Source: Candidatus Formimonas warabiya
Lineage (GTDB): Bacteria > Bacillota > Dehalobacteriia > Dehalobacteriales > Dehalobacteriaceae
Assembly: GCF_002777255.1 (NCBI RefSeq)
Contig: NZ_CP017634.1
Span: forward strand, 1,128,903 to 1,192,902
DNA: 64,000 nt
Reading direction: 5' to 3'
Of this stretch, positions 24,936-33,313 are shown piece by piece; position 1 is the stretch's first letter; each line of letters opens with the position of its first letter. The position numbers and the translations under genes are program-made. A model generated the notes under the pieces. The model had not been told where the DNA came from and made no database searches. It saw nothing but the letters and a program-made list of their open reading frames with translations.

Positions 24936-26744
24936 GTGAAAAGTGCTAAAGAAACATACCAGCAAAACATCAGCCAATATCAAGGTTTACTCCGGCAACA
25001 AACCCAAACTTCCCACCGGCTTAGTAACATGAGGCTTTTTATTTCACTGGGCGGTATGGCCGGAGCGATTTATCTCTATGTTAGGGGACTGCATTCATTT
25101 GCTGCTGTCATCTTTTTCATCACCGCCGGCTTATTTATCTGGCTGGTGCGCCGCCATCAAAAAGTAAACCTGGAAAAAAAATATTCAGCCATCATGCTGA
25201 ATATTAATCAATTATCATTAGCCCGGTTATCCGAGGACTGGACTTCTTTTCCTGATCTAGGGAAGGAACTTCTTGAGGAAGATCATCCCTATGCCGTTGA
25301 TTTGGACATCTTTGGTAAACGTTCCTTGTTTCAACTGATCAACACGACAAATACCTTTATCGGCCGCCAGAAACTAAAAAATCTCTTGCTGGATTTCCCC
25401 AGGGAACGATCCCTGATCCTCGACCGTCAAAAGGCCATTGAAGAACTAGCGGTAAAACTCCATTGGCGGCAAAGGTATCAATCAGAGGGGATTATCCTAT
25501 CCGGTACCGGAAGCAACCCGGATGATCTTATTAAATGGGCTCTATCCCCAAAAGATCTCTTTCTTAACCCCTGGTCCATTTTTTTCATTAGACTGTCACC
25601 CCTGATCACCATCAGCCTAATCATATTAGCCTTTGTTTTACCCGGATCGGTTCCCTATTTCCTGCCTCTTTCTTTCGTCTTGATCCACATGGTTCTTCTG
25701 CTTGCCTCCGCCAGAAAGAGTGCCGGTACCTTTGCCGTAGCCTCAAAATACAAGGATCATATTAAAAGTTTTAGTAACATGCTCCAACTATTTGAGCAGG
25801 AACAGTTTCATTCCCCCTACATAAAAAGACTAAAAGAAAGTTTAAAAAATCAAACCCATCTTCCCGCTTACCAACAAATCCGCATTTTGGAAAAAGCAGT
25901 AGACATGACTTATGTGCGTTTTCATCAACTATATGTTCTTTTTAATATCATTACATTGTGGGATTTTCAGTGCCAAATTTCCCTGGAACGCTGGAAAAAA
26001 CAATGCGGCAAATTGCTTGAAGGCTGGCTAAAAACCATTGGGGAAGTGGAGGCATTAAGCAGCTGTGCCCTCCTTGCTTTTGATCATCCCGACTGGTCAT
26101 GGCCGGAAATCACCCCGGGTTTACCCCGTGTGCAGGCAAAAAATATGGGGCACCCCCTGTTACCTGAATCCCGGGTTTGTAATGATGTGGAAATCAGTAA
26201 ACCGGGAGAAATTCTCCTCATTACGGGATCCAACATGTCCGGCAAAAGCACCTTGCTCCGCACCATTGGTTTGAACCTGGTTTTAGCCTATATCGGGTGT
26301 CCGGTATGTGCCGAAAAATTTTCCTCCAGTGTCATGGAGATTTATACGTCCATGCGCATCAACGACAACCTGGACACTGGGACTTCTTCCTTCTTGGCTG
26401 AACTACTGCGCATCAAAAGGATCCTGGAAGAGGCGCAAAAAGAAAAAAGCCTCATCTTCCTGCTGGATGAAATTTTCCGGGGCACCAATTCCCGGGACAG
26501 ACACACGGGCGCGAAACACCTGATCAAAAAATTAAGCCGTTCCGGAGTTGTGGGACTAGTATCTACCCACGACCTGGAATTAGGCGATTTAGCGCAAGAA
26601 AATAATTTACCGATCAGAAATTTCCACTTTGAAGAATACTATCAAAACGGCCACATCCACTTTGACTATAAACTGAGGCCCGGTATTTCCACAACCAGAA
26701 ACGCCATTTACCTGATGAGAATGGCCGGTATCGAGGTTGATTGA
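24936..26744 (+). CDS. Membrane-associated MutS-family ATPase
   Basis: A 602-residue protein with MutS core (III) and ATPase (V) domains but without the mismatch-binding N-terminal domain. Walker A is GSNMSGKSTLLRTIG at about 429, Walker B and the dimer region follow as LLDEIFRGTNSRDR at about 510, and STHDLELG holds the switch. Two hydrophobic hairpins (about 33-70 and 210-255) would anchor it in the membrane, which is unlike repair MutS. This subfamily is widespread in Firmicutes and Bacteroidetes and its role is not known. Translation starts at a GTG with AAGGAG upstream. The gene is divergent from the EamA transporter. Confidence 0.85.
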   Translation: MKSAKETYQQNISQYQGLLRQQTQTSHRLSNMRLFISLGGMAGAIYLYVRGLHSFAAVIFFITAGLFIWLVRRHQKVNLEKKYSAIMLNINQLSLARLSEDWTSFPDLGKELLEEDHPYAVDLDIFGKRSLFQLINTTNTFIGRQKLKNLLLDFPRERSLILDRQKAIEELAVKLHWRQRYQSEGIILSGTGSNPDDLIKWALSPKDLFLNPWSIFFIRLSPLITISLIILAFVLPGSVPYFLPLSFVLIHMVLLLASARKSAGTFAVASKYKDHIKSFSNMLQLFEQEQFHSPYIKRLKESLKNQTHLPAYQQIRILEKAVDMTYVRFHQLYVLFNIITLWDFQCQISLERWKKQCGKLLEGWLKTIGEVEALSSCALLAFDHPDWSWPEITPGLPRVQAKNMGHPLLPESRVCNDVEISKPGEILLITGSNMSGKSTLLRTIGLNLVLAYIGCPVCAEKFSSSVMEIYTSMRINDNLDTGTSSFLAELLRIKRILEEAQKEKSLIFLLDEIFRGTNSRDRHTGAKHLIKKLSRSGVVGLVSTHDLELGDLAQENNLPIRNFHFEEYYQNGHIHFDYKLRPGISTTRNAIYLMRMAGIEVD

Positions 26745-26902
26745 AGCGCGGCCTTGGCTCACGTCAGGGAGTGGTTCCATCGATGCGGCGAGCCTGTTCA
26801 GAAACCCCGGAAACTAAGTACAGTAAGCATTGGCAACTTTGGTGTCCGTGAGGTACGCCGAAGCCGAACCAAGGCAGAAGGGGGTTCTGAACAGGCTCAC
26901 TC
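26745..26902. ncRNA. Structured intergenic element, possible non-coding RNA or palindromic repeat
   Basis: GAGCCTGTTCAGAA (26790-26803) pairs perfectly with TTCTGAACAGGCTC (26885-26898), extended by CCCC/GGGG and, across a bulge, by GGAGTG (26768-26773) with CACTCC (26897-26902). An alternative pairing joins GCCTTGG (26751-26757) to CCAAGGC (26870-26876). The GC content is higher than in the flanks. No tRNA, SRP, 6S or known riboswitch consensus was recognised. Confidence 0.5.
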
Positions 26903-27178
26903 CTATTGCCAGTCTATCTTTCTTGCTTCGTCTCCCTGGGGAGTTCTTTTGATCACATAAAGGTTAAACATTTTTACATCCAAATTTGCTGCTTTTAATT
27001 CCCTGATCACGTCTTGAATCAGATCAGCATGAATCTTCAGGGACAGCCCACAACTAGCGGTGATGCAACGGGGTGTAGGCACCATATCTACCGGGAATTT
27101 TTCTTTCAACTTCTTTTCCGTCATAATCGCATAATGGGTTGATTCAAAAGAAATCACATAAAATTCCTGTTCCACCAT
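26903..27178 (-). CDS. DUF3343 protein, putative Se/S carrier
   Basis: A 91-residue protein of the DUF3343 family: YVISFESTHYAIMTEKKLKE, VDMVPTPRCITASCGLSL and a short C-terminal helix. The Cys in SCGLSL and the preceding Pro-Arg are the conserved core. These proteins are suggested to bind and carry thiols or selenium and occur next to YedF and cysteine desulfurase in selenium-using anaerobes. It is the last gene of that cluster here, 15 bases after yedF, with AGGAG before the ATG. Confidence 0.88.
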   Translation of the reverse strand: MVEQEFYVISFESTHYAIMTEKKLKEKFPVDMVPTPRCITASCGLSLKIHADLIQDVIRELKAANLDVKMFNLYVIKRTPQGDEARKIDWQ

Positions 27179-27193
27179 GAACGCTCCTAATTG

Positions 27194-27781
27194 TTAAATT
27201 CGAATCACCTTCGTTGCCTGGTTCATTTTTTCCACAATCGAATACATGTTGGTCACGCTACCCACCGAAAGCTTGTCTTTTAAAGCAAAAAAGTCCAGAC
27301 AGGTGCCGCAGGAGAGTATTTCTACGCCCCCTGCTTCCAGGGTTTTCAGATGTTCCAGAACCACTGACCCCTCCGTGGTCAGATTAACTCCTGAATTAAG
27401 GAACAAGATCGCTTTCGGATAAGGCTTTGCTTCCGTTAACGCATAAAAATACCCTTTTATTAAGATCCTGCCTAATTCATCAGACCCCTGTCCCATTTTG
27501 TCAGTAGGAACATAAATGACATAATTCCCGGCATCATTTTCAGGGGCCGGCTTTACATCTCCACAGGAGCAGGGTGATATTTCCAAATAATAGTCACCGT
27601 CCTTGTCATGAATGGCCACTTGGTATCCGGAGTTTTCTGCCAGACGCCGGACATTTTCTTTAGCAGCCTCATTATTCACAATGGTGATAATGTTTTCCCC
27701 GGGAGCACCTTCCATAGCTGTTTTGGTTTTGATCACCGGTGTGGGACAATTTAATCCCCGAGCATCTACTGTAATCGTCAT
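27194..27781 (-). CDS. yedF: YedF, selenium metabolism sulfurtransferase-like protein
   Basis: A 195-residue two-domain protein. The N-terminal TusA/SirA-like domain has DARGLNCPTPVIKTK with the Cys-Pro-x-Pro motif; the C-terminal half (about 90-195) is a DsrE-like domain with AILFLNSGVNL and SCGTCLDFF. Fusions of this shape are marked as selenium metabolism protein YedF and are linked to genomes that use selenophosphate. GGGGAGG precedes the ATG. It lies between the cysteine desulfurase and DUF3343 genes. No selD is in the cluster. Confidence 0.9.
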   Translation of the reverse strand: MTITVDARGLNCPTPVIKTKTAMEGAPGENIITIVNNEAAKENVRRLAENSGYQVAIHDKDGDYYLEISPCSCGDVKPAPENDAGNYVIYVPTDKMGQGSDELGRILIKGYFYALTEAKPYPKAILFLNSGVNLTTEGSVVLEHLKTLEAGGVEILSCGTCLDFFALKDKLSVGSVTNMYSIVEKMNQATKVIRI

Positions 27782-27918
27782 TTTCCTAACCTCCCCATAT
27801 TTCTTATTAAGAACCTAAAAAACTATTTTCTTTTCCTGCCTCATACTGAGAGGACCTCTTCTTCTTGTGTTCTCAGTACCGGATCCCGAAAAACACTGCA
27901 GGGCTTTTTATTCATTTA

Positions 27919-29058
27919 TCAGCCCCGGCAGATCGAATAAAGGGCATTAACCGCCTGATCAACATTCTCTTTTGTATTAAAATAACCGATACTGAACCTT
28001 ACCGTCCCCTGTTCCAAAGTGCCAATCGTTTCATGGGCCAACGGGGCGCAATGAAGGCCCGGGCGGACGGCGATATCATACTTGCTGTCCAGCTCATAAG
28101 CGACTTCCGATGAATCCATGCCCCGAATATTGAGGGAAACTACCGGGGCTTGTTTTAAGGTATTCATCGGCCCATAGACATCAACTTTTTTGATCTCCGC
28201 CAATTTTTCCAGCAGGTAATTAGTGAGATCGGACTCATGATGCCTGATTTCATCCATCCCCTGTCTTAAAATAAACTTTATTCCTGCACCCAGTCCGGCA
28301 ATTCCGGGGGTGTTTAAGGTTCCGCTTTCATAACGGTCAGGCATCATTTCCGGCTGAACAATGCGATCGGATTTACTGCCTGTGCCGCCCTGGATCATTT
28401 CACATAATTCCAATCCCTTGCGGATATATAATCCTCCTGTTCCCTGCGGCCCCAATAGGCTCTTGTGCCCAGGAAAAGCCATCATATCAATGTTCATGGC
28501 ATTGACGTCCAGATCATAAACCCCAGCTGTTTGAGAGGCATCTAACAAAAATGCCAAATGGTTCTTTTGAGATATTGTTCCTATTTCCTGCACCGGCATC
28601 AGGGTTCCGGTAACATTGGAGGCATGGGTGGAAATAATCATTTTCGAATTTGATTTTAGGGCTTTTTCCATGTCTTCGGGGTTTAAAGCACCATCTTTGG
28701 CACAGGTGACAATGGTATGTTCCACTCCCATGTTTTCCAGTGCTTTGATCGGTCGAATCACCGAATTGTGCTCCATACTGGTTAATAGTACATGATCTCC
28801 CCTCTTTAAATAACCCTTAATGGCTAAATTTAAAGCAGCGGTGGCATTAGAAGTAAATATCACCTGCATGGGGTCATCAATATGAAAAAGCTTCGCCAGC
28901 AATTCTCTCGTTTCAAAGATCACCCGACCGGCCTGGAGAGCCATTTTATGACCGGACCGACCTGGATTTGCCCCGTAAACCCGTAAGTATTTTTCTACTT
29001 CCCGATAGACTTCCTCCGGTTTAGGGAAAGAAGTAGCAGCGTTATCAAAGTATGGCAT
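27919..29058 (-). CDS. Cysteine desulfurase family protein
   Basis: A 379-residue class V aminotransferase-fold enzyme. The PLP lysine is in FPGHKSLLGPQGTGG, the N-terminus has YFDNAATSFPKP, and the C-terminal reactive Cys lies in RPGLHCAPLAHETIG. The family removes S (or Se) from cysteine (selenocysteine) to form a persulfide. The GLHCAPLAH form belongs to the branch that travels with YedF and DUF3343 rather than IscS or SufS, so a selenium or sulfur relay is likely. It is the first gene of the cluster; GGAAGAGG precedes the ATG. Confidence 0.92.
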   Translation of the reverse strand: MPYFDNAATSFPKPEEVYREVEKYLRVYGANPGRSGHKMALQAGRVIFETRELLAKLFHIDDPMQVIFTSNATAALNLAIKGYLKRGDHVLLTSMEHNSVIRPIKALENMGVEHTIVTCAKDGALNPEDMEKALKSNSKMIISTHASNVTGTLMPVQEIGTISQKNHLAFLLDASQTAGVYDLDVNAMNIDMMAFPGHKSLLGPQGTGGLYIRKGLELCEMIQGGTGSKSDRIVQPEMMPDRYESGTLNTPGIAGLGAGIKFILRQGMDEIRHHESDLTNYLLEKLAEIKKVDVYGPMNTLKQAPVVSLNIRGMDSSEVAYELDSKYDIAVRPGLHCAPLAHETIGTLEQGTVRFSIGYFNTKENVDQAVNALYSICRG

Positions 29059-29187
29059 GGACCTCTTCCTTTTTATTATTTTTGTCCCACTCTAAAGCAT
29101 TATTATACCACGAATTATGCCCATATCCACATTCTTCAACATTCATCCCCGATTGTCCAATAGAAAGATTTTATCTTTTTCGGCTTA

Positions 29188-29218
29188 TTGATAAAAAAAT
29201 GTTTTCTTGGGGTATAAT
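29188..29218 (+). promoter_or_regulatory. Candidate sigma-A promoter of the 29248 lipoprotein gene
   Basis: TTGATA at 29188-29193 and TATAAT at 29213-29218 with a 19-base spacer, 30 bases before the start codon. The -10 is perfect, the spacing long. Confidence 0.45.
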
Positions 29219-29247
29219 AAATTTAAACAACGTAAGGAGGGGTCCCG

Positions 29248-29898
29248 TTGAAACAAAAATTAATGAATACCTATGGGGCTATCATCATACTTTTTGCCTT
29301 TATGACGGTGGCATGTACCCAAGTTCAAAAGCCTGCTGCCGAACCTAAACCGGAAAAGCCCGCCCAAGAACAACAAAAAGAGATCCCGGAAAAAAAGCCC
29401 TTGTCCGGCTACTTCCCTCTTTCACAGGGAAACACCTGGCAGTATCAAGGTGAAGGCAACGAATATGCGTCATTTATCAGAGAAGTGGTCTTTGTGAAAG
29501 GAAACCGGGCTCAGATAAAAGAAGATAACGGGGGTACGGTAAGTGCCTCTGTGTTTGAAGTTTCCGAGCAGGAAATTACCCGCATCTTTTTCCAGGGAGA
29601 AGCATATGAGGAGAAAAATCTGCTTGATGCGGAACCAAATGATGATCTGGTGATCCTAAAGGCTCCTCTTCAGGTAGGAACAACATGGGAGACAAAAGAC
29701 GGCACACGGGAGATCGTTGATATCAACGCTACGGTAGATACGCCGGCCGGAAGATTTGATCAGGTGCTCAAAGTAAAAATCTCCCACCCGGATTCCACCA
29801 TGTATGAATATTTTAAAGAAGGCATCGGCATGGTAAAAAAGGAATTTATTTCCGGAGAGACCAAAGTAACCTCTTCCCTGGAAAAGTATCAGAAGTAA
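29248..29898 (+). CDS. Lipoprotein of unknown function
   Basis: A 216-residue protein beginning at a TTG codon after AAGGAGGGG. The signal IIILFAFMTVAC places the lipid Cys at about 29, followed by a Pro/Lys/Glu-rich linker (30-60) and a beta-rich domain opening with YFPLSQGNTWQYQGEGNEY. The pattern F-P-L-x-x-G-N-x-W-x-Y is frequent in surface lipoproteins of Firmicutes of unknown role. No catalytic motif is seen. The gene is monocistronic: it has its own promoter candidate and ends on a perfect terminator. Confidence 0.78.
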   Translation: MKQKLMNTYGAIIILFAFMTVACTQVQKPAAEPKPEKPAQEQQKEIPEKKPLSGYFPLSQGNTWQYQGEGNEYASFIREVVFVKGNRAQIKEDNGGTVSASVFEVSEQEITRIFFQGEAYEEKNLLDAEPNDDLVILKAPLQVGTTWETKDGTREIVDINATVDTPAGRFDQVLKVKISHPDSTMYEYFKEGIGMVKKEFISGETKVTSSLEKYQK

Positions 29899-29926
29899 AA
29901 AAAGCGCGACCTGTCGCGCTTTTTTT
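29897..29926. terminator. Bidirectional terminator
   Basis: AAAAAAAGCGCGAC pairs with GTCGCGCTTTTTTT around CT. It ends the lipoprotein gene on the plus strand and the glycosidase gene on the minus strand; the lipoprotein stop codon overlaps its left arm. Confidence 0.92.
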
Positions 29927-29955
29927 CCCGGATCCCCAAAGCCTTTTGGGTTTAT

Positions 29956-32487
29956 TTATTTTTTACTGATGGTAATTTTGCCATTCACCCAGTCAACTTT
30001 ATAGCCAAGATTCTCCGTAACCATACGAACCGGAATCAGAGTACGGTTGCTCCTGATAATGGGAGCCGTATCTGAGGGCCGGTTTACTCCATTCACAATG
30101 GTGTGATTCTGATCATTCACCCACAAATCAATCATATGTTCCCCCAAAAGCACGCGCACCTTCTTCTCTTGACCATCCCAAAAGACCTTACCGCCTAAAG
30201 CTTCCAAAATGTAGCGGGCCGGAATATAACTTCTCCCCTTTTCAACAATCGGTCCCTGGTCTATTTTTTGCTCCTGTCCGTTTACCAGCATCTCTTTTTT
30301 GTTTACAAAAAGATTCAGGATGACATTTTTGTCTTCAGGTAAAGGTTGAGAAGTCCTAAAGGCAATCTTGTCCAATAGGATGGTGCCCTGATCCGGTTTC
30401 CCTGCAGAAGAGCTCTTGAGATTTACCACATAGACCCTTTTTAAAGTCGGCTTGTCGATAGCAAGGGGAAAATCAACGCACAGCTGTTTCCATCCGGACC
30501 AATTGATTTTATCGGCCAAAGTAACATATTGGATCTGTCCGTTTTGATCCTGGATCTCTGCCCGGAGCCAGTAATTACTATCGTCCCCCTTGACCCATAA
30601 ATCCATCCCTTTAGCCAAACCGCTGAAACTTACTCCTTTGGCGCCAAACTGCCCGTAAGCGGCTTGCACATCGGCAGTGGCTAAGGAAAAGTCATATCTT
30701 AGTTCTCCACTGAATAGCCCGTCGATTTTGTCCGACTGGCTGGTGGTAAATTGTCCGGTTACTTCCTGGGGAGTACCCAGAAAATTCAAATCCGGCTTAT
30801 TTTCGAAATCCATCAGAATTTGACTTGCCGTGCCGATCTGAACGGGAACCATACTGCTAAAGCGATCATAAGTCCCTACCAACCATCCTGCACCCGCCGT
30901 ATCTCCTGCCACCACTTCCCCGTTGGCCTGAATGCTCCCCTTCACCCCGATCCATTCCCAGCTGAATAAATCAGCGGGCACCTGCCTGGTCAGGCCGCTT
31001 TTTGTGGTCAGCACAGGCTGCAAAAACGCCTTATCTCCCGGGTTTAATAACAGAGAAGCCTGTCCCAAGGACAAACTGGATATTTGATCCCGGCCTGCAA
31101 TTTCTAAGAGAAATTCTTTTTTGACCTGCTCGGATTTTACTTCTATTGGAGCACTTCCCGCTTTTCGCCCCATTATTTGATTGCCGACGAGCGTCACTGC
31201 GTCACTATTCGTCGTCCATATGGCATTTTGGGCATCGACCGACAAAGGATTATCATATTCATCAATGGCTTTTAGGTTCAAAAATGTGTTTTCGTTAATC
31301 AACAAGAAAGAAGGAGCGGCAACAATAAAATCCTTTAAGCTTCCTTGGGGGGCAGTAGAAAATAAACCCAACCCATCCGGCACAGGCCTAAGGTTAGTTG
31401 CTTCCGGTACGGTAATTAACGATAAATTTGTTTCTCCCGGGTGCCTGCTTACCAACGTGGTAGAGCCGCCCCCATCCAAATTAACGCCTTGATCTACCCC
31501 TAACTGAATCATAAAATCAGCTAATTCTTCCAGAGTCATACCGCTGCTGTCGTTACTATTCTCTACGGAAAACCAAAAAACATATGATTTGTCTTTGGAG
31601 TAGCCCACGGCAGTCCGGGCATGATATCCGGGAATATTTCTGGTAAATGTAACCCGTACTCCGTTGGACACCAAAGGGGTATGTGCCCCCATCACAAAGT
31701 CCCAATCAGAAGACGGCTCGATTTGATAATCCAATTCCACGTCTTCGCCTGCTTGGATATTTTCCTGGATAAAGCGGGCTCCAGCCCCCTGCCCCAAGAT
31801 GACATAACCGTCCTCCGGTATTTCTTCCGGTTTGGTATTTTCCAAAATCTCTTCCACTTCATCATCGTCCACCACGGCACAGGTATAAGAGCCTAAGGAA
31901 TTCACCGGCCAATTGTCCAGGTTCCAGCTGTGATCAAAAATATTGATCTTATCGGCCAGGCTAATGGTCTTATTGATTTGGGCGATGGGAAAGGATTGTC
32001 CGTTCATGGCAGTGATAAAGCCGTAAAAAGTAAAGGGTAGTATCTGGGGCTCAGCGTCTTTTGTAACGCCGAAACCAGAAAGGCCTTCAATGCCAGAGGG
32101 AGTCGTGATCCAGCTGTTGTCACTCATGATCGGTCCCAAAGTACTTCCTGACGTCATATCAAAAAAATCCCCGTTAATAGCCGCAATGGCCCCGTATTCA
32201 TCGGCCAATTTATCCACTGTTTGATTTTTTCCTAACTTTCCCTTTGCACCATAGATCACATCAAGTTTTATGTAAGGATCCTTTAAATTAATTTTCGTTA
32301 CGTAAACTTTCGCTTTTCCTGCCCCTGTATTTACCGCATATTGCTGAAGTACTGCGCCTCTGGTAATCGTCTCCTCATGGATCAGCTTGGGAGATTCTCC
32401 GGCAAAGGTGGTCCCGGTTAAGGTAAAAAACAACACAAAAACAAAAACGGTAATAAAAGTAGTTCTTTTTGCATGTAATGTTGGCAT
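29956..32487 (-). CDS. Secreted phosphodiester glycosidase (NAGPA) domain protein with copper-amine-oxidase-N C-terminus
   Basis: An 843-residue secreted protein with signal peptide FITVFVFVLFFTLTGTTFAG. The N-terminal third is a phosphodiester glycosidase (NAGPA-like) domain: AAINGDFFDMTSG at about 100, ARTAVGYS, and GVDQGVNLDGGGSTTLV at about 335. A middle Ig-like part and a jelly-roll part (about 560-715) follow, and the end (about 725-843) is a copper-amine-oxidase N-terminal domain with RSYIPARYILEALGG and NRTLIPVRMVTENLGYKV, a cell-surface attachment unit common in Clostridia. Bacterial NAGPA proteins are thought to act on cell-wall or exopolymer phosphodiesters. AGGAG precedes the ATG. 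Confidence 0.9.
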   Translation of the reverse strand: MPTLHAKRTTFITVFVFVLFFTLTGTTFAGESPKLIHEETITRGAVLQQYAVNTGAGKAKVYVTKINLKDPYIKLDVIYGAKGKLGKNQTVDKLADEYGAIAAINGDFFDMTSGSTLGPIMSDNSWITTPSGIEGLSGFGVTKDAEPQILPFTFYGFITAMNGQSFPIAQINKTISLADKINIFDHSWNLDNWPVNSLGSYTCAVVDDDEVEEILENTKPEEIPEDGYVILGQGAGARFIQENIQAGEDVELDYQIEPSSDWDFVMGAHTPLVSNGVRVTFTRNIPGYHARTAVGYSKDKSYVFWFSVENSNDSSGMTLEELADFMIQLGVDQGVNLDGGGSTTLVSRHPGETNLSLITVPEATNLRPVPDGLGLFSTAPQGSLKDFIVAAPSFLLINENTFLNLKAIDEYDNPLSVDAQNAIWTTNSDAVTLVGNQIMGRKAGSAPIEVKSEQVKKEFLLEIAGRDQISSLSLGQASLLLNPGDKAFLQPVLTTKSGLTRQVPADLFSWEWIGVKGSIQANGEVVAGDTAGAGWLVGTYDRFSSMVPVQIGTASQILMDFENKPDLNFLGTPQEVTGQFTTSQSDKIDGLFSGELRYDFSLATADVQAAYGQFGAKGVSFSGLAKGMDLWVKGDDSNYWLRAEIQDQNGQIQYVTLADKINWSGWKQLCVDFPLAIDKPTLKRVYVVNLKSSSAGKPDQGTILLDKIAFRTSQPLPEDKNVILNLFVNKKEMLVNGQEQKIDQGPIVEKGRSYIPARYILEALGGKVFWDGQEKKVRVLLGEHMIDLWVNDQNHTIVNGVNRPSDTAPIIRSNRTLIPVRMVTENLGYKVDWVNGKITISKK

Positions 32488-32670
32488 ATGATTTCTCCTA
32501 TAAAGAAAGATTATCTTTTATTTATGACGAAATTATTATAACATAAGTTCCTCTTTTTGTATAAATTATCCCATGAGAAAACAAATTCTTTATTTTCCTC
32601 TATTTTACTGACAAAATAATCTGCATTAGGGTAAAAATACGATCAGGCAAGCAATTTGGGGAGGCGGAAA

Positions 32671-33309
32671 ATGAAATCATTAGAAGATTTAATAGCTACC
32701 CTGAAGGAGAAAAAGATTTTAAAAACGTCCTTTATCATTAAAGCCTTTTTGACTGTAGACAGGGCAAACTTTGTGCTGCCCGAATACGTGAAAAGATCCT
32801 ATGAAGACCTGCCTCTTCCCCTTAAAGAAAAGCAAACAATTTCTCAGCCCCTTACTGTAGCTTTTATGATGGAGCTCCTTCAGCCTGATCAGCATCATCG
32901 TATTTTGGATATCGGTTCGGGCTCCGGTTATACCACTGCCCTGCTGGCAGAAATCGCAGGCCCGGACGGACAAGTATTTGCGGTAGAACGCATTAAATGG
33001 CTAAAAGAATTCGGAGAAAACAACTTAAAAAAGCTAGCTTATAAAAATGTGCGTTTCCGTGAAGGAAACGGCGCCAACGGGTGGTCGGAACATGCCCCTT
33101 TTGACCGGATTTTAGTCAATGCTGCCGCTCCTGCTGTCCCCCAGCCCTTAAAAGAGCAATTAAAAACCGGCGGCAGGTTAGTCATTCCTTTGGATAATGC
33201 TGACGGTCCTATATTATTGTTAGAAAAAAGATCCCCGGAGCAATATGCGGAACGGCGTTTTCCCGGTTTTTCTTTTGTCCCTTTTATCGATGACCCTTCC
33301 ATAATTTAG
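32671..33309 (+). CDS. pcm: Protein-L-isoaspartate O-methyltransferase
   Basis: A 212-residue SAM-dependent methyltransferase of the PCMT family: LPLPLKEKQTISQPLTVAFM, the SAM-binding ILDIGSGSGYTTALLAEI at about 80, and FDRILVNAAAPAVPQPL. It repairs damaged aspartyl residues in proteins. The start at 32671 follows GGGGAGG; a TTG 15 bases upstream in the same frame is less likely. The family S/T-Q-P substrate-binding motif (ISQP) is complete. The gene is convergent with gerAB, with only four bases between the stops. Confidence 0.9.
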   Translation: MKSLEDLIATLKEKKILKTSFIIKAFLTVDRANFVLPEYVKRSYEDLPLPLKEKQTISQPLTVAFMMELLQPDQHHRILDIGSGSGYTTALLAEIAGPDGQVFAVERIKWLKEFGENNLKKLAYKNVRFREGNGANGWSEHAPFDRILVNAAAPAVPQPLKEQLKTGGRLVIPLDNADGPILLLEKRSPEQYAERRFPGFSFVPFIDDPSII

Positions 33310-33313
33310 TTAC

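Noticed and set aside
26745..26902. tRNA-Sec or SRP RNA next to the selenium genes
   Set aside because: Neither strand has a T-loop (GGTTCRA with a proper stem), a TCA anticodon arm or the SRP GGAA-tetraloop motif, although the element is strongly structured.
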